Part shown: positions 55,072 through 64,000 of the stretch, piece by piece
Position numbering within the stretch: the first letter of the stretch is position 1
Layout: each line of letters opens with the position of its first letter
From: Sabethes cyaneus
Lineage: Eukaryota > Arthropoda > Insecta > Diptera > Culicidae
Assembly: GCF_943734655.1 (NCBI RefSeq)
Contig: NC_071354.1
Location: forward strand, 31,648,847-31,712,846
DNA: 64,000 nt
Reading direction: 5' to 3'
Translations under genes and position numbers: made by a program
The notes under the pieces: generated by a model
The model's database searches: none
The model's input: the letters and a program-made list of their open reading frames with translations, nothing else
What the model was told of the DNA's origin: nothing

Positions 55072-57344
55072 CCCTCCCATGGGTAGGTGGTTTGACGCGT
55101 ACTTCGGCCAAACGACCTAAAAATTCTTAGTTCCGCATGTAGAATGTTTATAGTTTAAGTTGGATATATGTGTAGTATGTAGTATTGCATAATTTAGCTT
55201 TATGTGTAGCATGTGTCTCGTAAAGCGGAATGGAGCGAAATCGAACGGATTTGATTTTAAATTCAATCCGTTTGGGCCGAAGCACCGGGAGGGCTTACTC
55301 GGTTCCCTAGATGAATTGCTGGTATGCACAGAAATTTCTCTAGAAAACTGAAACCAAATCCTACCCACCATTCATGAGATTTTGACTTACTCATGAAAAT
55401 TTAAAATGTATCGCTAGTTAGAACGAACGAGTGTTCAAAAATGATGTGATGTCTTTATTTGCGTAATCGAGACATTTTCTATGAGATTGCCATAGAATTT
55501 GTGGCTGTTATGCGATTATGGACAGCACAGCACTGAAAAATATACACACACGTACATGTATACATGTGTATGCATGTATGAGTGTGCATGGGTGTATAGG
55601 TACGAATGAATATATGTTTGAGTGTTCTATGATGAGTCGGAAATTCTTCTTATACCTATGCTGCCAAATTACAATTATTAATGGGCAGGAAGTTATAGTC
55701 AGTAGCTGTGTTTCCTGTATCAGTTTCCTATGCTATTACTATTATTACTAATATTGCTATCGTTGCTGTTACTGTCACCTCTATTGTATTGTTTTGGATG
55801 TAATTATAATTTTTTTTTCTTATTTCCCTCCTTTATTAGAATGATTTGCATGTCTTGTGACTAACCGCGTTAACGGTATTCAACTAACAACATAAAATGA
55901 TCATGTATGACGCTGTTTGTCTCCCAAGGGCCTTCCTAATGCTGATGAGCCTCTGTCGGAGAGTCCATCAAGTCGAACGGTGGCAACTCACCGGCGGCCT
56001 GCTCCTCTCCATTCTTGCGGCTGTCGTCGCGGTCGGACTTAGTGGATTACTCGAAAAGATTTATAGCCTCGATATATATCTTGTTCTGTCCATTGCCCAA
56101 TGCGGGCAGACTTCAACTGAAATTCCATTTCTAACTAAATCTTTTTAGAGTTAAAACTTCTTCAAGTAAAAACAGGTATTCGATTCTCTGGCTGATTCAA
56201 GCGATAGCGAAGGGCTGTCCTCAATCATTTCCACTTCCTAAAATGGGGTCATAGTACATAATATATGGCCGTGGTATGAGGATTTATTTTTCGATTCAAT
56301 ACCATCCTCACAGAATTATCAACGTCGTTAACATCTTATTAAGTCTTGCTTTAGTGACAGCTTGCACTTAAGACCTAACACGGCCTATATACATATCTCC
56401 AAGTGAAGTTCTTTTTGATCCACCTCATCCCTTCTTAGTTACAGAATCATTTCAATTGACCACGGTCTGAAGAGCATACCGACAAATCGGTTGACTACCG
56501 CTACAAATATGCAATTAATGCCACCGGGAATAATACGAGCGAGTACCAGTCCCCATTATATCGCATCTGCTCTATTTTTCGGAAGTTCAAGTAGTTTTTC
56601 GATAGTTCTGAGCGATAATATTGCTCTTGAATAATATTCCGCACAAAATATTCGAAAATTTACGCCATCAGCTACAATACTGCAAAGATGGTAGATAAAG
56701 AGGCGGCTGTGGCTTTTAATGAGCATAGGTTGTGGAACAGCGCTGGGTCAATCGTGATGACATGGGTATTTGGGAGATGAGTAGCGTCCAGCCTAGCGAG
56801 TAGTTAGTCGGTAGTAGCATAGGTGATGGACAGACATAGAATTCTCGTGATATTACTAACTTGAAAATTGCAATTAACATGTTGACTAAAAAATTCCTCT
56901 TTTCTTTTCTTTTCTTTTCTTTTCTGCCTGATCTCTATCGCTTCTTCTCACGGCAACAATAATGTTGCTGTGAGGGGAGGCAAGAGACCAGCCACAGATG
57001 ACCACACTGGTGACAACGATGGAGAGGACGGCCGGCGTGGAGCCTGCTTCAGGTTTAATCAAGATTGACTACGAACAAGATGAGGAAACAAACAAAGGAA
57101 GGAGAAAACAAGATAAGTACAAGCCATCTTATGCTATATTGACCAAGCACACAGTTATATCAAGCCAAGTTCTGTCACTCTTCTTCCGCCCATTAATCCA
57201 TAATCACCAATACATTATGGAGCTAGCGTAATCCGCACGGATTCTTTTAACATTATCACAACCACCTTATCTCAGCCCTGGACAGACTTGGCTCTAACTG
57301 CCCCACCTTGTGCTGCAAACAGAAACAGAAACAGAAACAGAACA
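55072..57344. mobile_element. 2.27-kb insertion with 25-bp target duplications and (AAACAG)n tail
   Basis: Flanked by a perfect 25-base direct repeat at 55047-55071 and 57345-57369, beginning GATTATATCGTTTAAC. The right edge ends in a (AAACAG)4-like run, as expected for the 3' tail of a plus-strand retroposed RNA. Inside are a (TTTTC)n run at about 56,888-56,921 and a few short frames, but no reverse transcriptase or endonuclease. It could be an unusual non-autonomous retroposon, a decayed non-LTR element, or a retrocopy of a cellular RNA. It sits in an intron of the DUF4781-like gene if that gene continues downstream. Confidence 0.6.
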
Positions 57345-57369
57345 GATTATATCGTTTAACATTGATCCT

Positions 57370-57870
57370 AGACTAACTTGATGTTCTCCTCGTGTGAACA
57401 GTGATGAGTTCATACAGGGAAAAAACTTGATGTCCTGAACGTAAAATGTGTCCGTAACAAAAAGGGCAACCATTGTCCTTACAACCGACCATTTTGAAAC
57501 ACTGAAATAATTTATTCGACACTGAAGTCTTGTATGGAAACAAGGTAGATGGAATATTCGTGCATATGACGTGACGGCTTTATCCTAAAATAGCTTCAGG
57601 GCGTTTGATATACTAATTCTGGTTAATTAGTGAAAAGCGGAAAGCTAAGAAAATTGGCGAGTACAAAGAATGCTTGCTAATTAATAAACTTTTAACCGCC
57701 ATTATTATTAACTGAGTAGCTTATGGCGGTTGTCCGACTTTCTCTAGAAAACCAAACACCAGAAAATAAAATGAGGAAGCTTATTCCCTAGAATGAATCA
57801 TTGTCTAGGAAACCAAACTCCAGAATGTACTGTATGCCAGAAATTTTTTATCTTAAGATATATAAATTTA
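57370..57870. other. Short unique stretch, no feature seen
   Basis: AT-rich sequence between the retroposed insertion and the MULE relic. The first ~20 bases (CCTAGACTAACTTGATGTTC) resemble 54968-54990. Confidence 0.4.
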
Positions 57871-57876
57871 TTGAAT

Positions 57877-59406
57877 TTAAATATTTACATTAATTTTTTT
57901 TCTTAACATATATTTACTTCTAGTATATTTATATAAATTTTCTAATTTTACTATTTGGAGTATCAGAGCTATGGCTAAAATTTGCTCCTCCAAAGGCATA
58001 TTATCGCCATCTGCTGTTGTTAAAATGTTTTTTAGATGATTTTTTTCCTGTCGTCTAATTGCAGCATCTCCTTGCAAGTAACGTAGCTACGCCAATGACG
58101 TTGACTGCTCCTCCTCCATAAATTGCCGTATCACAGCGTAGAATTTTAGGTCGCTGGTACCCTTTAGAAGGCTGTTGAACTTGTTATGAAAACCTTCAAT
58201 AGCGTTTGAGGTTCTCGGGACGTCGTTTATCGTATTTTCTCTCACTGACCACAATTCCGGGGTAAATCTGGGTTGAACGCCGCGCTTACTTAATACATAA
58301 CTTTTACTTATGTATTCAAAGAAGGCTGTCATGGTTTCTGGTGCTGTGGACTGGATAATGGCTAAGCCTTTCGGTTCCCAAAAGGCCAAGGCTTGGGCTT
58401 GTTTGAATGCCATTTGCATTTTTACGCTTTTAGCGTATTGTCCATTTAAACCTAGCTTCTGGATCCGTTTCCACCAGTTCTTTATTAAATGGAAGTAGCA
58501 TCCATATTGCGCGGCATCAGGGAACACTCTTCAAATTGCTTTAATTTCGGCAGCTTCAAAATCGGTCAATACGATCAAGGGGTTTACGGTGATATCGTTA
58601 TCACTTGCGAAAGTTTTAAAGTTTTTTATTCGTTGATTCGCTTTTGTCAGGAAGAAGCATATTCACAAAAGGGAGAAATTTGCGTTCTGCCCACGGAGCC
58701 ATGTATCGTGAATACTTGCCGAAATTGTTTTGGCGCGAGTTCAACATTGAATGACTTTGAGTTAAATACAATAATTTTGTTCAAATGTAATGGAATCATT
58801 CCAATTCAATTGGTTTTTAACATTTATGGAAAATACAACATTTCCCATCTCGTTAGGTATTGAGAAACGTTTCTCACGTTTGATATTATAATACGAGACG
58901 CAACAATTAATATTCTTGCAAAACGTAAAAGTTTCAAATGTAATTGCTGAGAGACTTCTATTCAAGGTTTATTCTCCCATAATTAAAAAAATAACTGTGG
59001 TACGTGCCATCGTTATTAAACAGCTGTTAATTATACTTGATTTATTTATTGGATTTATTGGATGCCTTGGCCAATGTTAAAAGTTTCAAGGTAACTATCC
59101 AATTGTTGACTAATTGTTATTTCACCAGTTTTATGAGATAATTTTAAATAAAGCTTAAAATTTTTACCTTGACTGGAAACTGCGCTGTGCACAAGCGGGG
59201 TTAATTTTTCGGGTTTCTCACTTCCTTCCAAAACTTTTCTTTTGAGGGCAACTCTGTATCGTACCTTCTCCGGGCATGTGGTTATGTTCTGTGCACGCTA
59301 TCATTCTTTGTTTTCCGTTGATGATTTCTGTCCGAGATCTTCCTGTACATTTCGAGCTTGCGTCTTGTGCTCGACGAAGTGCACACTGCCAATAGCATTT
59401 TTCTTC
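57877..59406 (-). pseudogene. MULE transposase with FLYWCH zinc finger, broken
   Basis: From the 5' side: a FLYWCH finger (59406-59260) reading EEKCYWQCALRRAQDASSKC with EHNHMP giving the Cys-Cys-His-His set; a stop near 59218. After a decayed stretch come FNVELAPKQFRQVFTIHG (first catalytic Asp lost), LIVLTDFEAAEIKAI (second Asp kept), a stop, then FPDAAQYGCYFHLIKNWWKR, ENTINDVPRTSNAIEGFHNK and, after another stop, a C-terminal LQGDAAIRRQEK segment. At least one frameshift near 58,640. FLYWCH plus MULE is a known insect arrangement (Phantom-type). Termini were not identified. Confidence 0.85.
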
Positions 59407-59704
59407 AATCTAGGAATTCAGACAACATTATAATAAATTTGCATTAGTGAACTGTATTAATTTAAAAAATCGTTTTGATTTTAAAAGTTTATCTGCGTAC
59501 CTGTTTGTCTTTGTGCTAAATGTAGCCTTCGTGTAGCAGTTTTAGACCACTTTTATTGATGTTCACCACTTTACAAGTATCGTCATTTAGAGAAGAAATC
59601 TCCTCAAACCCATAAAAACGATCTTCCATCTTCAAGTACTTTTGATAAACTGATATCTCGAAAGCTCACCAAACTTTTATGTATACCTCGCGCTACAATA
59701 TAAA

Positions 59705-61566
59705 TGAATCATTTGTTTGAGAAACCCCACAAGTCCACTCGACACTATTGTTGGAAAACAACAAAAAACTGATTTTCTCAAAATTTTGAACCAATCCTTA
59801 TATTTTTTGGTATGAGGTTCTATGATAGTATCTAAAATACATTATGTAGACTTATCTTTTGATTAAAATAATGATTCTAGCTAAAATTACAAGGCTTTAA
59901 AGTTAATGGATATTTGGAGTTTCTCAAACAAACGAGAAATTGACAGTGCACTTTAGTAGTTTTAGGCCATTTTTATTCAAACTTGTGACCTTTCCATGAA
60001 GAAGAAGGGAGGGGCGCTAAATATTATTTATTAAAAATTTTAATGTAGAATACTATAAGTTTTAAAAAAAGTTTTGTACTTTTTTAATCGAAATTTTTAT
60101 CATGGTTTGCATTTACCTATTGAAAAATAAAAGGTAAATGGAATAACGGCGGGTTTTGAATTGCATAAATGGACCAGAGTAACACGAATTTACATCGCAT
60201 AGAATAGCTTGATACTTTTCTAATTTTAGTTAAAGATGTTATAACCAGAAAATAAGCATTTTAAATCTTGGATAACAACCGTATTATGATTATGGAGCAG
60301 AATCTGAGAATAAGGGTCTGTTCTCAAATTACGTTATACCAAAAGGAAATGGAGATCGGGAGTGCTCGACGGATTACTCCCGTTAGGAAAAGCAACGAGC
60401 TAACAAAAAAGATAAATAGAAGATTAAACCTTTTATTTATATATTGTGCTATTATTAACATTATGGCTGTGAACCATTTCGCGAAATTTTTAACTTTTTG
60501 GTTAAAATTTGACAGTTCGATGGTTTTCCGAAAATAACCCTGCTCGGGAGCATGGTTAGTTTTAACCAAGTTTTGAGAGCCAATGAGATATGCACAGGTG
60601 AGGAAGAGAGCTTCGACAAGTTTCACTGATTTTTCGTTAGATTTTATTTACATTGATATGGATGTTTATCGCATTATAAATTTGTTCAAACAACCCGGGT
60701 TGAAATGAGATGAATTTTATCTATCAAATAAAAGCAAATGAACATCAAAAATTCCTCCGATTTTAACTCGGACAGAAAAAACAATATTTTCATCCTCACC
60801 TTATATGCTCTCATTGAGCAAAAAAACTATCAATCCGTCAAATATGAAATGGTTCACATTCTGAACTGATTTTAACCACTCAAGGAGAAATAACCATCGA
60901 ACTGTCAAATTTTAACCAAAAAGTTAAAAATTTCGCGAAATGGTTCACAGCCTATATAGTAATTAGTGGGTTACTGCTTTTGTGAGAAACGCATGGATAG
61001 TTTAGTCTGTCGATTTCCGGAACGAGTTTGCTACAGTTTTTACTGTATCTAGATTACAAGAATGGTTTATTTACGTTTATCTTGTCGACCAAGTAATCCA
61101 AGCTTATCTGCATTTGCAATCAGCTCTCACTTTTTCACCTAAAACATTCTTTTCTTTTTGATTTCATACGCCGTTCTTTTACTTTTAATAACTTTCGCCT
61201 TGTATTCTGTAGTCCGCCGAACACTATGTTTCTTCTTTTTGACTGTGTCCAACTCATAATTTTTCGATTCCGAAGACACTTTTATACGATTGAATTGTGT
61301 TGCAAAAACTGCTTACAACATTGCACGTAAATATTGAATGATAATTTTGTACTTAACGCAGCGCCGATCTAGGTGATTATCGGAAACATGGATATTTGGG
61401 GTTTCTCAAACAAACGGATATTTGCAACCCCAATTAAAAGGGCTTCGTGAAACTAACTTTGTCTGGAATTTTGAGGGAAGGTGTAGATATCCTCAAGGAT
61501 TCGAAAACTGTTAAAAAGTCAATTTTAATAAAAATGGCGTTTGTGGGGTTTCTCAAACAAACGATT
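59705..61566. repeat. Dispersed terminal-like motif GTTTCTCAAACAAACG
   Basis: Four copies: inverted at 59711-59730 and forward at 59917-59936, 61398-61417 and 61545-61564. The outermost pair (TTTGTTTGAGAAACCCCACA and its inverse) could be the ends of a ~1.85-kb TIR element. Two inner copies share a longer GGATATTTGGRG prefix. No coding was found between. Confidence 0.45.
60475..60952. mobile_element. MITE with GGCTGTGAACCATTTCGCGA ends (478 bp)
   Basis: About 60-bp terminal inverted repeats, GGCTGTGAACCATTTCGCGA and inverse, extending through AACTTTTTGGTTAAAATTTG. Flanked by TAT on both sides (60472-60474 and 60953-60955). No coding. It lies inside the larger 59.7-61.6-kb repeat-flanked region. 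Confidence 0.75.
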
Positions 61567-61569
61567 CAA

Positions 61570-62540
61570 ATGCTCTATTGTTCACAGAAACAGTAGAACA
61601 AGGAATGCCACAATGGAAATATTGTACTGCTCTCATTATCAAAGACCGAATAACACATCAGTAGACATGTTCTATTATTTTTAACAAAATAGAAGAAATA
61701 TTTTAAAGCTCTTTCGTATTATCTCTCAGATTGTTTCTTGTTTCATGAAGAAACAATAAGTAAGTCGTCCTTGACAGCAGACGAGTTCGTCTGGATATTT
61801 TACCGCAATCTGCTTTTAGCATATCTGATCACGGCTTGTGGTAGAAAATTCAGGCGATCTTTATTGTAACTTTTCGTTGGTTCGCAAGAATTCGGAGGAT
61901 TTTTTTTAAATAATTCATATTGATCTAAAACATTTTACATACAAAATTTTATTCATATAATAAAAATTTAAAAAACAGACATATTTACCCGTTTGATTCC
62001 CCAACCAAATTCTCCGGAATTGGTCCGCATGAATACTGTGAAGAAGATTAACAATTAATAGAGATGAAAATTTCAAATAATATTTTTTAAATAATAGTTA
62101 ATGACATCGTCCTTCCAACCTATAGGTTGATGTTACTTCATACATTGTTATTTAAAACACAATTCCTCTTTTATATTCAGTTAATATTCCAGTTGTAACT
62201 ATACTATTATTACTCAAATTTACTAACTAACGAGGCGTGTAAGCACACCAAATAAAAATGGTTTAACAAGTATTTCGCGGCTGTTGTTTACGGGACTATG
62301 GTTGTTTCTGGAGAACAGTATTCTGGGGATTAGTACACTCTGGACAATAGTATTCTGGAAAATAGTACTTTCTGGCAAATAAATTTCAATAGGAAATTGT
62401 TTTCAAAACTTTTGACAAGCTTTCATATTTCGAATTTCAATTATTGTTAGTACTTTAGTACTCATGCTCTGGGTCCATAACCTATTGAAGTATGTGAAAT
62501 GTAGGGGGGGGGGGGGAGGGGTATATAATGTTAGAGCACT
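61570..62540. other. AT-rich sequence without recognised features
   Basis: Only a G-run at 62504-62516 stands out. No coding frame or terminal repeats seen. Confidence 0.45.
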
Positions 62541-62546
62541 TATTTA

Positions 62547-63960
62547 CTTATGTGTCCATGTCCGCCAGTCCAGCAGATTTCCACTGTTGACGGTTACCCG
62601 CCATCGCTTTTACTTGTCACCAGGACAGGTTCTCGTCTACATCCTAGATGCCGTTAGCTAAGCTGCGTCACAATGAGCATTTGGTTCTGCCTCTTCTAGG
62701 CTGTCCTTGCGGATTCCAGTCGAGGTATTCTCTGCAGATCTCGTTCACTCCTTTCCTCAAGGTCTGACCTGACCGATCCACTTCCACCTACGTTCATAAA
62801 TTTCTGTTGCTATCGGCCATTGATGACATCGACGGTGAAGTTTCTTATTATTGGATATCCAGTTGTCAGGCCAACAAGCACGAATGATATATCGTAGACA
62901 CCGGTTGATAAATATCTGCAGTTTTTGCGTTGTCTTCGCCGAGACGCACCACGTTTTGCTGGCATACAACAGTACGGATTTAACGTTTGAGTTCAAAATT
63001 CGTGTTTTCGTATGTAGAGTGATCTGGTTTGTGCGCCAAATGTTTCGCAGACCTGCAAAGGGCAAAAAGTTGGTGTACTATCTTCATTTCTGCTGCAGCA
63101 TCGACGCCTGCACTGCATTCTTCTCGTCTAACACTCTCTGGCATTCCTCGTTGAATCAGTCGTTACGTCGACTCCTCTCAGCGGACCCAATGGCACCTTC
63201 CGCCTCACCAGTGTGCGGCGGTACCGAATGCTGGTAACAACGGAAAGTCTTTGGCGCACCATCACATTAACCATCACAAGCTAGTGGGTCAGAATCGATG
63301 TTTGTGTCACGATACATTCTAACGTCGATGGTATCCGAGATGTGCTTTCCATCAATCAAAACGTGATCGATTTTCAAGTCCGTCCGTTGTGGTGATCTCC
63401 AGGTGTATCGACAAGGGAGCCTGTGTCGGAAGTAGGTACTTCGTATGACCATATTAATGGAGACCTAAGCCTGGCCATAAGTCAATGAGTCGATGGCCGT
63501 TTTCGTTCGTAAGCGGGTGTGCGCTGAACTTTCCAATAACCGATCTGAATTCCTCCTCCTGGTCAACCTGAGCGTTGAGGTTTTTGATGACGATTTTGAC
63601 GTCCTGTTTTGGGCAGTTATAAATGGTAAATGATGCAGGTCTGGTAAATGGTGTATCCATCTCTATAAGAAGGTCCCGTAGACCCCTTCTAGCATACCTC
63701 CTGCAGTGCTACAATGTTAAACTTGCGAGCCCTCAATAAGTCGGAAAGGATGCGGGAACTTCCCAGAAAATTGAGAGACTTGCAGTTCCATGTTCCAAGC
63801 TTCCAATTGTTAGTCCTTTTTCGTTGTCTTGGTCTATACCGATTGTTCGGGTCCGTATTTACATTATACGCTTCCTGTACTAGTATTTGTTTACGGATGG
63901 CTCGTAAGGCCTGCATCAACCCCCTGTGTCGCCGGAAGAAGAAGATTTTCATCGGAAGGT
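62547..63960 (-). pseudogene. APE-type non-LTR element (RTE/JAM-like?), degraded second copy
   Basis: Endonuclease start KLGTWNCKSLNFLGSSRILS and FNIVALQEVC with a stop in place of the following Trp (about 63690-63850). After a deletion the frame gives IVIKNLNAQVDQEEEF and SAHPLTNENGHRLIDL (63454-63600), then VIRSTYFRHRLPCRYTWRSP, IDHVLIDGKHISDTIDVR and NIDSD (63267-63450). A linker FNEECQRVLDEKNAVQASM follows near 63,110. The whole reverse transcriptase core is missing. The C-terminal part FAGLRNIWRTNQITL to RRWKWIGQ resumes at 62757-63060, and the 3' tail matches 49171-49206. Multiple stops and frameshifts. Confidence 0.8.
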
Positions 63961-64000
63961 AGAGGATTGGCTCGCTAACTAGGTGAGGTACAAAGGTAAA

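Noticed and set aside
55897..56148. 83-codon frame with a hydrophobic stretch (GLLLSILAAVVAVGLSGLL)
   Set aside because: Inside the 2.27-kb retroposed insertion, no family recognised and no splice sites; a single hydrophobic run is not enough.
211..64000. Viral insertions (integrated viral genes)
   Set aside because: No viral protein signature was recognised; the reverse transcriptase, RNase H and integrase-like pieces are from non-LTR and DNA transposons.

Overview
The window reads as a repeat-dense piece of an insect nuclear genome, most likely a culicine mosquito. The evidence is a eukaryotic tRNA-Pro with internal A and B boxes, a 57-base intron, tRNA-derived SINEs, Helitrons, many MITEs, and mosquito-type non-LTR retrotransposon and DUF4781-like protein sequences. 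The species call is inference. Unique sequence is a minority; most of the window is mobile DNA, much of it nested.

Layout. 0-2 kb: a possible small minus-strand ORF and a tRNA-Pro gene. 2.1-8.3 kb: a degenerate 12-bp tandem repeat carrying a duplicated ~300-bp spacer, a pogo-like MITE with an internal array, and a SINE. 8.4-13.8 kb: one tRNA-SINE split by two large foldback elements. Their ends start CAC, they have 5-bp GC-rich target duplications, and one holds a RAG1/Transib-like transposase relic, so I call both Transib. 14-22.3 kb: hairpin elements, a GC-rich gene-free stretch, a 13-bp minisatellite, and a piggyBac-like element inside another TIR element. 22.4-26.9 kb: the 12-bp repeat again, in inverted orientation, with three SINE pieces. 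The inner junctions of the two satellite blocks (about 8.24 and 22.45 kb) match as an inverted 39-bp sequence, so the blocks are arms of one giant inverted repeat.

27-44 kb: two Helitrons head to tail, a full SINE, Tc1/mariner and non-LTR relics, a foldback element, and at 36.3-36.4 kb a spliced first coding exon (minus strand) with a signal-peptide-like segment. 44.4-46.6 kb: five near-identical 407-bp hAT-like elements. Two of them, with the 54 bp between them, moved as one 868-bp composite unit, proved by an 8-bp target duplication around the pair. 46.6-52.3 kb: a dense MITE nest built into and beside the 3' end of an APE-type non-LTR element.

52.9-57.4 kb: the best protein-coding gene, a DUF4781-like protein with a TATA box and two exons. 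Its next intron holds a 2.27-kb insertion flanked by perfect 25-bp direct repeats. 57.9-59.4 kb: a broken MULE transposase with a FLYWCH zinc finger. 59.5-61.6 kb: repeats sharing one terminal motif. 62.5-64 kb: a second degraded copy of the non-LTR element.

The genes do not form a pathway. What the window records is a layered history of transposition, with target-site duplications clear enough to order many of the insertions.
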